A stretch of 64,000 nucleotides of DNA from Saccharothrix algeriensis (GTDB taxonomy: Bacteria > Actinomycetota > Actinomycetes > Mycobacteriales > Pseudonocardiaceae), in contig NZ_JAFBCL010000001.1 in the NCBI RefSeq assembly GCF_016907655.1, positions 2,762,001-2,826,000 of the forward strand. Reading direction: 5' to 3'. Positions 7,312-15,671 of the stretch are shown one piece after another. The notes under the pieces were generated by a model. That model was not told the origin of the DNA and ran no database searches. It saw nothing but the letters and a program-made list of their open reading frames with translations. Position 1 is the stretch's first letter. Every line of letters starts with the position of its first letter. The translations under genes and the position numbers were made by a program.

Positions 7312-9024
7312 CTACTCGCCGATGATCGGCTTGGCCGCCTTCGGCGCCTCTTCGATCAGCGGCTCGCCCTCCAGCCGCACCTTGCGCTGGTGGTCCTTGG
7401 CGTCGCCCTGGCCGGGCTGCCCGGCCATGGGCGGCACCATGCCGCCCATCATGCCGCCGCCGACACCGCCCCGGCCGCCGGCCGCGCCGCCGGCGCCACC
7501 ACCGGCCGCGCCGCCGGGCGCACCGGAGCCCGCGGGCAGCACGCCGGACGAGCCGCCCGCCTGGAGCGTCTGCCCGGCCCCGCCGGCGCCACCGGCGCCC
7601 GCGCCGCCACCACCGCCGCCGACGAAGCCACCGCCGCCGCCCGCGAAGCCGCCGCCGACACCACCGCCGCCACCGCCGCCGGAGAACCCGCCGCCACCGC
7701 CGCCACCGCCGCCACCACCGGTCGAACCCGGCAGGTCGGTCGTGGAGAACGGGCGCACGGTCGGCACGTGGGGAGTACCGGGCGTGGTGGTGTTCGTGGC
7801 GTGCGTGACGTCACGGGTCCCGGCCGGATACGTGATCGGGTTGACGCGCGGGACGGAGGGCGAACCGCTGCCCGCCGGCACCCAGCGCCCCGGCTCCCAG
7901 TGCCCGCCGCTGCCCCCGCGGCCGCCCGAACCGGAGCCGGACCCCGAACCCGAGCCCGTGCCCACCTGCGGCGGGCGGTTCACCACGGGACCGCCGGTGC
8001 TCACGCCGCCGGGGTAGGTGCCGCCGCCGGGGCCGCCGACGCCGTCCGCGCCGGTCTGCCCGCCGAACGACGGCGGGCGGCTGACCACGGGGCCGGCGCT
8101 GTGCGAGCCGCCGCTGCTGGGGTTGGTGTTCCCGCCGCCGCCACCGCCGGACGCGTACTGGTCGCGCGCGTTGCGGTCCATGTCCGCCAACTGCTCCTGG
8201 GTGAGCCCCAGCCCGCCCTGCGTGTTGCGCGGGCCCGCCCCGCCGCCGCCGCTCGCGCCCCTGTTGGAGTGCGTCATGGCGGTGATCGCCTGGAGGATCT
8301 GCTTGGCGGTGGCCGCGATCTGCTGCACCGACTTGATCAGGTCGATCAGCTTCTTGAGCGAGTTGCCGAGCTTCTTGAGGAAGTCCGCCAGCTTCTTGGC
8401 GTAGTTCACGGCCATCTGCACGATGTCCGAGATCGCCGCCGCGATCGCCGCGCCGAAGGTCAGGAACGACGCCGCCAGCCACTGGATGATCTTCATGACC
8501 ATGTCGGACACGGCCTGGCTGATCAGGTCCATGATGGTCTTGCGGACCTGCGCCACCAGCTCGCCCGCGCCCTTGGCCGCGCCGGAGATGCCCTGCGCCG
8601 CCTTGGCGAGCGTCTCCAGGCCGCTGGCGTGCTTCTTGCTGGCCGCGCGGTAGCCGTCGGCGGAGCGGCCCTGCCAGCCCCGGGTCTCCTCGACCGACGT
8701 GCGCCGGTAGTCGGCGACGATGCCCTCGATCTGCTTGGCCGCCGACGCCCAGTTGTCGGACATCCGCTGGATGGCCTGCGGGCTGCCCAGCAGCGCGTCG
8801 AACGGCTCGCGCAGGAAGTCCACGTGCTGGATGGCCCAGCTGAACCCGGCGGACAGGAAGCCCGACAGCGGGTTGGTCGCGAGTCCCACGATGCCCATGG
8901 CCGTGTTCGCCATGCCCAGCCCGGCCTGCACCCAGTCGCCGCGCTCGACGGCCGCGACGGTGCCCTGCACGTCACCGATCAGGTAGGACGGGTCGCGCCC
9001 CTGCGTGGTCGCCTGGGTCGTCAT
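7312..9024 (-). CDS. WXG100-superfamily-like protein with Gly/Pro-rich C-terminus (putative T7SS substrate)
   Basis: A 570-residue protein in two parts. Residues 1-280 are mainly helical with a GWQG turn at about 116-119, like the WXG motif of type VII secretion substrates, and a Lys/Leu-rich amphipathic stretch at about 220-265. Residues about 285-540 are low complexity, with long Gly runs alternating with Ser, Pro and Asn and repeated GPVVxRPP segments (about 320 and 350). The end is charged (KVRLEGEPLIEEAPK). The ATG at 9024 overlaps the upstream EspC-like stop (ATGA), so the unusual upstream extension in the open frame is not coding. Secretion and function are inferred from neighbours; there is no Sec signal peptide. 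Confidence 0.75.
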   Translation of the reverse strand: MTTQATTQGRDPSYLIGDVQGTVAAVERGDWVQAGLGMANTAMGIVGLATNPLSGFLSAGFSWAIQHVDFLREPFDALLGSPQAIQRMSDNWASAAKQIEGIVADYRRTSVEETRGWQGRSADGYRAASKKHASGLETLAKAAQGISGAAKGAGELVAQVRKTIMDLISQAVSDMVMKIIQWLAASFLTFGAAIAAAISDIVQMAVNYAKKLADFLKKLGNSLKKLIDLIKSVQQIAATAKQILQAITAMTHSNRGASGGGGAGPRNTQGGLGLTQEQLADMDRNARDQYASGGGGGGNTNPSSGGSHSAGPVVSRPPSFGGQTGADGVGGPGGGTYPGGVSTGGPVVNRPPQVGTGSGSGSGSGSGGRGGSGGHWEPGRWVPAGSGSPSVPRVNPITYPAGTRDVTHATNTTTPGTPHVPTVRPFSTTDLPGSTGGGGGGGGGGGFSGGGGGGGVGGGFAGGGGGFVGGGGGGAGAGGAGGAGQTLQAGGSSGVLPAGSGAPGGAAGGGAGGAAGGRGGVGGGMMGGMVPPMAGQPGQGDAKDHQRKVRLEGEPLIEEAPKAAKPIIGE

Positions 9025-9335
9025 CCGCGCGCCTTCCCGGTGAACCCGAACGCGTTGTCCAGGTCGACGTTCTCGTACAGCTCGGCGACCTCTTTGAGGC
9101 CCTGGCACATGTCGGCGACGGTCTCGGTCGCCTGGCCGAGGATGTCCTGGGAGGCGCCGGCCGTCTTGAGCAGGAACGAGGCCAGGAAGGAGCCGAAGAC
9201 CCCGAAGGCGTCGGTGGACAGCGACGGGTCGGCGGTCTGCGTGGCCGAGAGCATCCTCTGCGTCAGCTGGTCGACCGTGCCGGCGTGGGCCCGGATCTGC
9301 TCCGGGCTCACGTGGAACGACACGAACATGGACAT
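9021..9335 (-). CDS. EspC-like type VII secretion target (DUF2580)
   Basis: A 104-residue protein resembling the EspC/DUF2580 family of small helical ESX-linked proteins. The start FHVSPEQIRAHAGTVDQLTQ is typical, with a conserved spacing of helices and no signal peptide. Family members are co-exported with ESX substrates in mycobacteria. It overlaps the large WXG100-like gene by four bases and follows the YbaB gene by 11 bases, so the three form one operon. Confidence 0.75.
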   Translation of the reverse strand: MSMFVSFHVSPEQIRAHAGTVDQLTQRMLSATQTADPSLSTDAFGVFGSFLASFLLKTAGASQDILGQATETVADMCQGLKEVAELYENVDLDNAFGFTGKARG

Positions 9336-9346
9336 CTACCCCCTGC

Positions 9347-9799
9347 TCAGGCCATCACGTCTGGTGGATTGGTGAAGTAGTCGTCGTCGGGCCTGGTGTC
9401 TCGACGCTGGATCTCCGGCTCCGGTTCCACCGGGTCGGAGCCGTCACCCGAATAGCCGTTGGGCATGTTCGCCTTGACGAAGTCCAGGGCCGGACCCTCC
9501 CCGACGAAGTCGTTCATGATCTGCACGACCTGGCCGGCGGCGGCGCGCTGGGCCTGGCCGACCGCCGTCATGATCGCGCCGGAGACGCGCTCCGGGTCCT
9601 CACCGCGCAGGGCGGGCCGCAGGATCAGGTTGGTCAGCGCGCCCGACGCGTTGACCGTCACGGTGATCAACCCGTCCGGGGACGTGGCGCTGCCGCCGAC
9701 CTCGCCCAGCCGGCCCTGCGCCTGCTCGGCGTTCTGCTTGGCCTGCTCGATCTTCCGGCCGTACTGCGCGAGCCACTGGTCCGGCTCCATCGGCTCCAT
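9347..9799 (-). CDS. YbaB/EbfC family protein
   Basis: A 150-residue protein. Residues about 15-105 match YbaB/EbfC nucleoid-associated proteins: an N-terminal helix, then SPDGLITVTVNASGALTNLIL as the central beta hairpin, then a long helix. The C-terminal 45 residues are acidic, Pro-rich and probably disordered. YbaB proteins bind DNA as dimers, but actinobacteria also keep a T7SS-linked branch found beside EspC/WXG100 genes, and this copy belongs to that context rather than to the dnaX-recR locus. GGAGGGG lies nine bases before the first ATG and decides the start. First gene of the operon. Confidence 0.8.
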   Translation of the reverse strand: MEPMEPDQWLAQYGRKIEQAKQNAEQAQGRLGEVGGSATSPDGLITVTVNASGALTNLILRPALRGEDPERVSGAIMTAVGQAQRAAAGQVVQIMNDFVGEGPALDFVKANMPNGYSGDGSDPVEPEPEIQRRDTRPDDDYFTNPPDVMA

Positions 9800-9993
9800 A
9801 GAGTCACCCCTCCAGGCAACGGGGCCCGCGGCCCACGACGCGTTCGACCGGTCGTCGGTCGATTCGGTTCCCGGCCCCGTATCGTTTCACCGAATCGTGA
9901 TTTCCGGGTCCGCCGGACCTGGATACCGCCGTTCGGCCTATTGTGTGAATAGTTTACTTGCCGTTCTGTTGGGTTTTCGCAACACTTCGTAAC

Positions 9994-10254
9994 ATGAGTC
10001 CGGCACGCCGGGGACCCGCCCAGCGGATCCACAACCGGATCCAGGTGCTGCGGGTCGAACGGGGTATGACGAGGGTGGTGCTGGCACGGGCGGTGGGGGT
10101 GAACCCCCAGACGATCGGGGCGCTGGAGCGGGGCGACCACTACCCCGGCCTGGACCTGGCGATGCGGATCTGCGAGGTGTTCGGCCTGCCGGTCGAGGCC
10201 GTGTTCAGCCGCGAGCCGTTCGAGCCGCTGTCGAAGCAGGTCTACGGTGCTTGA
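9994..10254 (+). CDS. Cro/CI-type (XRE) small regulator
   Basis: An 86-residue protein that is almost entirely one helix-turn-helix domain (IQVLRVERGMTRVVLARAVGVNPQTIGALERGDHYP, given here as a long run: key parts are LARAVGVNPQTIGALE). Such YgzD/YozG-like proteins often sit before ABC-2 exporters. I used the ATG at 9994; an in-frame ATG at 9958 would add 12 residues but has no better signal. It precedes the exporter by 20 bases and probably regulates it. The upstream 190 bases are AT-richer than the surroundings and hold the promoters for this gene and the divergent YbaB operon. Confidence 0.8.
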   Translation: MSPARRGPAQRIHNRIQVLRVERGMTRVVLARAVGVNPQTIGALERGDHYPGLDLAMRICEVFGLPVEAVFSREPFEPLSKQVYGA

Positions 10255-10274
10255 CCGAGAAGGGGAGGCGGGGC

Positions 10275-11186
10275 GTGGCACAGGGCGTGCTGGAGGTCGA
10301 CCGGGTCTCCAAGCGCTACGGCGAGGTCGTCGCGTTGCGGGAGATGACGTTCGACGTCCGGGCGGGTGAGCTGTTCGGGTTCGTCGGCAGCAACGGGGCG
10401 GGCAAGACCACGACCATGCGGATCGCCCTGGGCGTGCTCGCCGCCGACTCGGGGGAGGTGCGCTGGAACGGCGAGCCGGTGACGCTGGAGACCCGGCGGC
10501 GCATCGGCTACATGCCGGAGGAGCGCGGCCTCTACCCGAAGATGAAGGTGCTCGACCAGCTCGTGTACCTGGCCGAGCTGCACGGCCTGTCCACCAACGA
10601 GGCGCTGCGCTCGGCGGAGACCTGGGTGGCCCGGCTGGGCCTGCGCGACCGGCGCGGCGACGAGGTGCAGCGGCTCAGCCTGGGCAACCAGCAGCGCGTG
10701 CAGCTGGCGGCGGCGCTGGTGCACGAGCCGGACGTGCTGGTGCTGGACGAGCCGTTCTCCGGGCTGGACCCGGTGGCGGTGGACGTGATGAGCACCGTGC
10801 TGCGGGAGAAGGCCGCCACCGGCGTGCCGGTGGTGTTCTCCAGCCACCAGCTCGACCTGGTGGAGCGCCTGTGCGACCGGGTGGGCATCGTCCGCAGCGG
10901 TTCGCTGGTCGCCTCCGGCACGGTCGACGAGCTGCGCGCGGGCGGCGCGGTGCGGCTGGTGGTGGACGCGCCCGGGGCGCGGGCGGGCTGGGCCGACGCG
11001 CTGCCCGGCACGCGCGTCGTGGCGGCGGAGGGCACCCGCGTCGTCCTGGAGCTGGCGCCCGGCGCCGACGACCAGGCCGTCCTGCACGCGGCGCTGGCCA
11101 CCGGGCCGGTCCGCGAGTTCAGCCGGCAGCGGCCGTCGCTGGCCGAGCTGTTCCGCAGCGTGGTCACCGAGGAGCGCGGCGCATGA
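10275..11186 (+). CDS. ABC-2 exporter ATP-binding protein (NatA-like)
   Basis: A 303-residue ATPase. Walker A GSNGAGKTT is at residues 38-46, the signature LSLGNQQRV at about 134-142 (a variant of LSGGQ), and Walker B VLVLDEP at 154-160. The C-terminal domain after residue 220 is typical of the NatA/YhaQ branch that pairs with ABC-2 permeases. The start is a GTG with AGGGGAGG six bases upstream; a TTG at 10251 is less likely. It overlaps the permease gene by ATGA. The substrate is unknown: sodium, drugs or peptides are exported by relatives. Confidence 0.88.
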   Translation: MAQGVLEVDRVSKRYGEVVALREMTFDVRAGELFGFVGSNGAGKTTTMRIALGVLAADSGEVRWNGEPVTLETRRRIGYMPEERGLYPKMKVLDQLVYLAELHGLSTNEALRSAETWVARLGLRDRRGDEVQRLSLGNQQRVQLAAALVHEPDVLVLDEPFSGLDPVAVDVMSTVLREKAATGVPVVFSSHQLDLVERLCDRVGIVRSGSLVASGTVDELRAGGAVRLVVDAPGARAGWADALPGTRVVAAEGTRVVLELAPGADDQAVLHAALATGPVREFSRQRPSLAELFRSVVTEERGA

Positions 11187-12370
11187 GCACCCTGACCCCG
11201 GGCCGGGCGGTGTTCCTGGTGGCGCGCCGGGAGTTCCTGGCCAAGGTGCGCACCAGGTCGTTCCTGTGGGGGACGCTGGTCGTCGTCGCCGTGCTGGCCG
11301 GCTACGTGCTGCTGCAGACCGCCCTGTTCGACCGCTCGGGTCGGGACGCGGTGGCGCTCAGCGGCCAGGCGACCGTCCTGGCGCAACCGCTGGAGCAGAC
11401 GGCGAGGTCCTTCGGCCGCGAGGTCGACGTCGTCGACGTGACCGACGTCGCCGCCGCCGAGGAGCAGGTCCGCGCGGGTGAGCTGGACGCCCTGGTGACC
11501 GGCGCGCCGGACGCCCTGCGCGTGGTGGTGAAGGACCGGCTCGACGACGGCCTGCGCAACTCGATCGACCTCATCGTCAAGCAGCAGGTGCTCAACGCCC
11601 AGCTCGCCGAGGCCGACCTGGACCCGGAGGTCGTGGCGCGCAACGTGGAGGCGGCGAAGGTCGACGTGGTCGCGCTCGACCCCGAGGACTCCCAACGGGG
11701 GCAGCGGCTCGCCATCGGCCTGGTGATCGCCGTGCTGCTGTACTACTCGCTGCTGGTGTACGGGACGATGGTCGCGCAGGGCGTGGTGGAGGAGAAGTCC
11801 AGCCGCGTCGTGGAGATCCTGCTGGCGACCCTGCGGCCGTGGCAGTTGTTGCTGGGCAAGGTGATCGGCCTCGGGCTGGTCGGCCTGGTCCAGCTGGTGC
11901 TGATCGGCGGCATCGGCCTGGTGCTGTCGTCGGTGTCCGGGGTGATCGACGTGACGGGCGTGGCGGGCGGCGCGCTGGCCACCGGTGTGCTCTGGTACCT
12001 GCTCGGCTTCTTCCTGTACGCCACCATCTTCGCCGCTGCCGCTTCGCTGGTGTCGCGGCAGGAGGAGCTCCAGTCCGTGCTGACGCCGATCAGCATGGCG
12101 ATCGTGATCGCCTTCGTGGTCGGCATCAACCTGATGATCCAGGACGCGTCGGACACCTTGGTGGCGGTCCTGTCGGTGCTGCCGCCTTTCGCGCCGATCC
12201 TGATGCCGGGCCGAATGGCGATGGGCGTCGCGCCGACCTGGCAGGTGCTGCTGGCCATCGTGCTGGCCATCGGCACGGCGGCGGCGATCACGTGGCTGGG
12301 CGGCAAGGTCTACTCGAACGCCGTGCTGAAAACCGGTGCCCGCGTGAAACTCCGGGACGCCCTCCGCTGA
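11183..12370 (+). CDS. ABC-2 family permease (NatB-like)
   Basis: A 395-residue membrane protein. One transmembrane segment lies at about 30-50, then an extracytoplasmic domain of about 130 residues, then about five segments from residue 175 to 380. This 1+5 layout with a large outer loop is that of NatB/YhaP permeases. The motif VVEEKSSRVVEILLATLRPWQLLLGK (key part EEKSSRVVEILL) is the conserved cytoplasmic coupling segment. It is translationally coupled to its ATPase. Confidence 0.88.
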   Translation: MSTLTPGRAVFLVARREFLAKVRTRSFLWGTLVVVAVLAGYVLLQTALFDRSGRDAVALSGQATVLAQPLEQTARSFGREVDVVDVTDVAAAEEQVRAGELDALVTGAPDALRVVVKDRLDDGLRNSIDLIVKQQVLNAQLAEADLDPEVVARNVEAAKVDVVALDPEDSQRGQRLAIGLVIAVLLYYSLLVYGTMVAQGVVEEKSSRVVEILLATLRPWQLLLGKVIGLGLVGLVQLVLIGGIGLVLSSVSGVIDVTGVAGGALATGVLWYLLGFFLYATIFAAAASLVSRQEELQSVLTPISMAIVIAFVVGINLMIQDASDTLVAVLSVLPPFAPILMPGRMAMGVAPTWQVLLAIVLAIGTAAAITWLGGKVYSNAVLKTGARVKLRDALR

Positions 12371-12393
12371 CCCGCTGAAGCTCTTGGCTTGTG

Positions 12394-12486
12394 GCACGCC
12401 CCGTGCAGTCAGGGCGGCACACGCTTGGGGCAGCACGCCCCGTGCAGTCAGGGCGACACGCTTAGGGCAGCACGCCCCGTGCAGTC
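12394..12486 (+). repeat. Imperfect tandem repeat, 39/37-base units
   Basis: The sequence GCACGCCCCGTGCAGTC starts at 12394, 12433 and 12470, giving two near-identical units of 39 and 37 bases and a partial third. It abuts the first nested palindrome. Confidence 0.85.
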
Positions 12487-12495
12487 CGGTGCCTT

Positions 12496-12620
12496 CGTGT
12501 TCTCCCCGTATGGCCTGCCCGGAGGGCTACCATGCTTTCTTGGGGGGTGCAAGCACGCTTTTCTCTTGCACCCCCCAAGAAAGCATGGTCGTCTTTGACA
12601 GGCCATGCGGGGAGAACACG
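12496..12620. repeat. Nested palindromic element, copy 1
   Basis: Outer arms at 12496-12517 and 12599-12620 pair over 21 of 22 bases. Inside them a perfect 24-base inverted repeat lies at 12530-12553 and 12565-12588 with an 11-base loop. The outer arms contain the family core GTTCTCCCCGTATGGCCTG. Copy 1 is in reverse orientation to copy 2: a purine-rich flank typical of the family lies on its right (12619-12653) as the complement. Confidence 0.9.
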
Positions 12621-12759
12621 ACCGCTCTTTCTTTTCCTTCTCCTTGGCGGCCTGCCTGTCCGGCGAGGACTCTTTAATCCCTTCAGCTTCGCGCTCTACC
12701 GCACCAATGAGATCGGCACAGCACCGAATCTCACCCGGATCGGTGCGCGATCCTAGTAA

Positions 12760-12938
12760 GAAGAGCGGCCGAGAGGCCCCCAAGGAGGAGGAAAAGAAAG
12801 GGCGGTCGTGTTCTCCTCCCCGTACGGCCTGCCGGAGGCAATCATGTCGAGCAGGGGGTGTCAAGCGGTGAAGCGTGCTTGACACCCCCTGCTCGACATG
12901 ATTGGGCTGCGCCCAGGCCGTACGGGGAGGAGAACACG
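12760..12938. repeat. Nested palindromic element, copy 2, with conserved left flank
   Basis: Outer arms at 12807-12831 and 12914-12938 are perfectly complementary over 25 bases. The inner inverted repeat at 12839-12866 and 12877-12904 is perfect over 28 bases, with the loop GGTGAAGCGT. The left flank at 12760-12793 (GAAGAGCGGCCG, then AGGCCCCCAAGGAGGAGGAA) matches the flank of copy 3 at 33 of 34 bases. The loop is identical to that of copy 3, while the inner stem sequence differs. Confidence 0.9.
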
Positions 12939-13097
12939 AAGACACCGGTATGTGCACTAGGTGCAGCACCGCTTCGGGCAAAGCGCACCAGGTGCAGTAC
13001 CGCTGCGTGCAACGCGAAGAGGGGTGGTGATCCTCTGTGGAGGGAGCGGAGGTGTGGCCGTCCTCTATGGATTCCCCGTGGTGCTCTGTGGACGCGA

Positions 13098-13133
13098 CGA
13101 GGCCCGCGCTCCCGGTGGGGGGCGCGGGCCTCG
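13098..13133 (-). terminator. Terminator of citrate synthase gene
   Basis: Arms CGAGGCCCGCGC and GCGCGGGCCTCG are perfectly complementary over 12 bases around a 12-base loop, 13 bases beyond the gltA stop on the minus strand. Confidence 0.8.
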
Positions 13134-13146
13134 CGGGTGGTGTGCG

Positions 13147-14460
13147 TCAGCGCTGTTCGAGGGGCACGAACTCGCGCTCCGGGGAGCCGACGTAGATCTG
13201 CCGCGGGCGGCCGATCTTGGTGGCCGGGTCCTTGATCATCTCGCGCCAGTGCGCGATCCAGCCGGGGAGGCGGCCCAGTGCGAACAGGACGGTGAAGAAC
13301 TTCGTCGGGAAGCCCATCGCCCGGTAGATCAGGCCGGTGTAGAAGTCCACGTTGGGGTAGAGCTTGCGCGAGACGAAGTAGTCGTCCGCGAGCGCGGTCT
13401 CCTCCAGCTTCTTGGCGATGTCGAGCAGCTGGTCGTCCGCGCCGAGCTTGCCGAGGATCTCGTCGGCCGTCTTCTTGATGATCGCGGCGCGCGGGTCGTA
13501 GTTCTTGTAGACCCGGTGGCCGAAGCCCATCAGGCGGACGCCGTCCTCCTTGTCCTTGACCTTGCGGACGAACGCGTCGACGTTGCCGCCGTCGGCCTTG
13601 ATCTTCTCCAGCATCTCCAGCACCGCGCTGTTCGCGCCGCCGTGCAGCGGGCCGAACAGGGCGTTGATGCCGGCCGAGATGGACGCGAACAGGTTGGCCT
13701 CGGACGAGCCGACCAGGCGGACCGTCGAGGTGGAGCAGTTCTGCTCGTGGTCGGCGTGCAGCACGAACAGCAGGTCCAGCGCGCGGACCAGGTCCGGGTC
13801 CACGTCGTAGGGCTCGGCCGGGAAGCCGAACGTCATGCGCAGGAAGTTCTCCACCAGGCCCAGCGAGTTGTCCGGGTAAAGGAACGGCTGGCCGACCGAC
13901 TTCTTGTACGCGTACGCCGCGATGGTCGGCACCTTGGCCAGCAGGCGGATGGTCGAGATCTCCACCTGGTGGGCGTCGAACGGGCTGAGGCTGTCCTGGT
14001 AGAACGTGGACAGCGCGGACACCGCGGAGGACAGCACCGGCATCGGGTGCGCGTCGCGCGGGAAGCCGTCGAAGAACCGTTTCAGGTCCTCGTGCAGCAG
14101 GGTGTGTCGGCTGATCTTGGACGAGAACTCGTCCAGTTGCGCCTGCGTCGGCAGCTCGCCGTAGATGAGCAGGTAGCTGACCTCGATGAAGTTCGAGCGC
14201 TGGGCGAGCTGTTCGATCGGGTAGCCGCGGTAGCGCAGGATCCCCGCGTCACCGTCGATGTAGGTGATCTCGGACGAGCAGGACGCGGTGTTGACGAAAC
14301 CGCTGTCCAGGGTGACCAGGCCGGTGGTGGCCAGGAGCTTGCCGAGATCGATACCGGGCGCACCCTCGGTGGCCGGTACTACCTTCATCTCGTGCTCTCC
14401 GCCCTGATGGCGCAGCGCGACGGTACGGGTGTCGTTCGGCGCAGTCGTCGCGTCGGGCAT
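13147..14460 (-). CDS. gltA: Citrate synthase
   Basis: A 437-residue type I (hexameric, NADH-sensitive class by length) citrate synthase that condenses oxaloacetate and acetyl-CoA in the TCA cycle. Catalytic residues are visible: His273 in GPLHGGAN, His315 in [14 protein letters not shown], and Asp372 in PNVDFYTG. HADHEQN at 235-241 is the conserved substrate-binding segment. An N-terminal beta domain of about 60 residues precedes the helical core. GAGAGGG is seven bases before the ATG. A second, shorter citrate synthase lies at 27.8 kb. This copy corresponds by sequence type to mycobacterial GltA2. Confidence 0.95.
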   Translation of the reverse strand: MPDATTAPNDTRTVALRHQGGEHEMKVVPATEGAPGIDLGKLLATTGLVTLDSGFVNTASCSSEITYIDGDAGILRYRGYPIEQLAQRSNFIEVSYLLIYGELPTQAQLDEFSSKISRHTLLHEDLKRFFDGFPRDAHPMPVLSSAVSALSTFYQDSLSPFDAHQVEISTIRLLAKVPTIAAYAYKKSVGQPFLYPDNSLGLVENFLRMTFGFPAEPYDVDPDLVRALDLLFVLHADHEQNCSTSTVRLVGSSEANLFASISAGINALFGPLHGGANSAVLEMLEKIKADGGNVDAFVRKVKDKEDGVRLMGFGHRVYKNYDPRAAIIKKTADEILGKLGADDQLLDIAKKLEETALADDYFVSRKLYPNVDFYTGLIYRAMGFPTKFFTVLFALGRLPGWIAHWREMIKDPATKIGRPRQIYVGSPEREFVPLEQR

Positions 14461-14732
14461 TCAGAGTCCCTCTCACGCTAGGGCGGGGTGGACTCGTGCG
14501 GTCGGTCGCACGCGCGGGCGCGCGGACGTGGGGCGTCCCGCACCACAGCACCACCCCGTTGGGGTCCTGTCAGTTGTGCCACGCTAGTCGGCGGCCAACC
14601 CGCTCCACAGCCGCGGCATGGAACCGATTCTGCGAGGTGGGACCGGCATCACACTCGGATGCACGGGTGCCTAGCGTGCATCCACCACCGTAGCCCGTCG
14701 GCCGTGTTTCTCCACCTCACAGCGGGTGAGAG

Positions 14733-15671
14733 CTAGGTCATCTCCAGCTCGCGTTTGAACGGCGGTTCCGCTCCGGCCCTCGAACAGGTAATGGCCGCCG
14801 CCGCGCCGGCGTGGCCCAGCGCCTCGGTCCAGCGCGCCGCGTCCATACCGCGAACGGCCTCGGTGGACAGCGCGTCGTGGTCGTGCAGCCACGCCAGCAG
14901 GGCGCCCTGCACGGTGTCGCCCGCACCGATCGTGTCGACCACCGCGACGGGGACGGGTGGGACGCGGATCACTTCACCCGCGCCGGTGAGCACGGCCAGC
15001 CCGTCGCCACCGAGGGTGAGCACGACCGCCGCCGGCCCGGCGTCGCGCCAGTCGCGCACGACGTCGAGCACGTCCTCCTCGGGCGCGTCCCCGGGCAGCC
15101 CGGCCAGCCAGCGGGCGTCGTCCGCGGAGACCTTGAGCAGGCCCACGTGCGCCAGCCACGAGTCGTAGCGGTCGCGGTAGGCCGACGGGTCGCGGATGAG
15201 GCCCGCGCGGACGTTCGGATCGAGCACGGTCAGCGCGCCGCGCTCGGCCTCCCGCCACAGCACGCGCTCGTAGGTGCTCGCACCCGGCTCCAGGACCAGC
15301 GACAACGTGCCGAACGACACCGCGCGCACGGCGGCCGGGAGCGGTCCCGGGTCGGTGACCCGGCGGTCGGCGGTGCCCTCCACGTAGAACGAGTAGCGCG
15401 CCGAGCCGTCCTCGCCCAGGCCCACCACGGCCAGCGTGGTCGGCTCCGGGCCGCGCTGCACCAGGTCGGTGCCCACGCCGGCGGCGTGCAGCCGCTCGAC
15501 CAGGCGGTCGCCGAACAGGTCGGTGGACAGCCGGGACAGGAAGCCGACCGGCGCGCCCAGCCGGCCCGCGGCGACCGCCGCGTTGTACGGCCCGCCGCCC
15601 ATCCGGGGCGCGAGGTGGCCCTCGGCCGTCGGCACGAGGTCGACCAGGGCCTCACCGGCCACGACGATCAC
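14733..15671 (-). CDS. PfkB family carbohydrate kinase
   Basis: A 312-residue ribokinase-family sugar kinase. The N-terminal sugar-binding motif GGGPYNAAVAAGRLGA is at about 25-40. The C-terminal ATP and anion-hole motif DTIGAGDTVQGALLAW starts at residue 246, with Asp252 as catalytic base. Fructokinase is the most likely activity by overall similarity, but 2-keto-3-deoxygluconate or other sugars are possible. The GTG start overlaps the stop of the upstream TetR gene (GTGA), so kinase and regulator form one operon. Confidence 0.85.
   Translation of the reverse strand: MIVVAGEALVDLVPTAEGHLAPRMGGGPYNAAVAAGRLGAPVGFLSRLSTDLFGDRLVERLHAAGVGTDLVQRGPEPTTLAVVGLGEDGSARYSFYVEGTADRRVTDPGPLPAAVRAVSFGTLSLVLEPGASTYERVLWREAERGALTVLDPNVRAGLIRDPSAYRDRYDSWLAHVGLLKVSADDARWLAGLPGDAPEEDVLDVVRDWRDAGPAAVVLTLGGDGLAVLTGAGEVIRVPPVPVAVVDTIGAGDTVQGALLAWLHDHDALSTEAVRGMDAARWTEALGHAGAAAAITCSRAGAEPPFKRELEMT

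Larger units (their letters stand above)
12371..13096. other. Non-coding repeat-rich block between exporter and citrate synthase
   Basis: This stretch of about 730 bases has no convincing gene. Its open frames on both strands are only translations of the repeats. It holds short tandem repeats at both ends (12394-12486 and about 12955-13015), two nested palindromic elements facing each other (12496-12620 and 12807-12938), and between them a segment of lower GC than the rest of the window. Confidence 0.8.

Noticed and set aside
7390..9375. Forward open frames opposite the T7SS-type operon
   Set aside because: Ala/Gly/Arg-rich mirror translations of the Gly-rich gene; the minus-strand genes have start signals, coupling and family matches.
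12661..12756. tRNA-like or small RNA gene between the two facing elements
   Set aside because: A short hairpin (GGATCG-GTGCG-CGATCC) is present, but no cloverleaf, T-loop or CCA end could be found.
12448..12981. Minus-strand open frame across the palindromic block
   Set aside because: Its translation is simply the repeat arms (segments such as KHGSPPGRPYGEN), with no start signal and no conserved domain.
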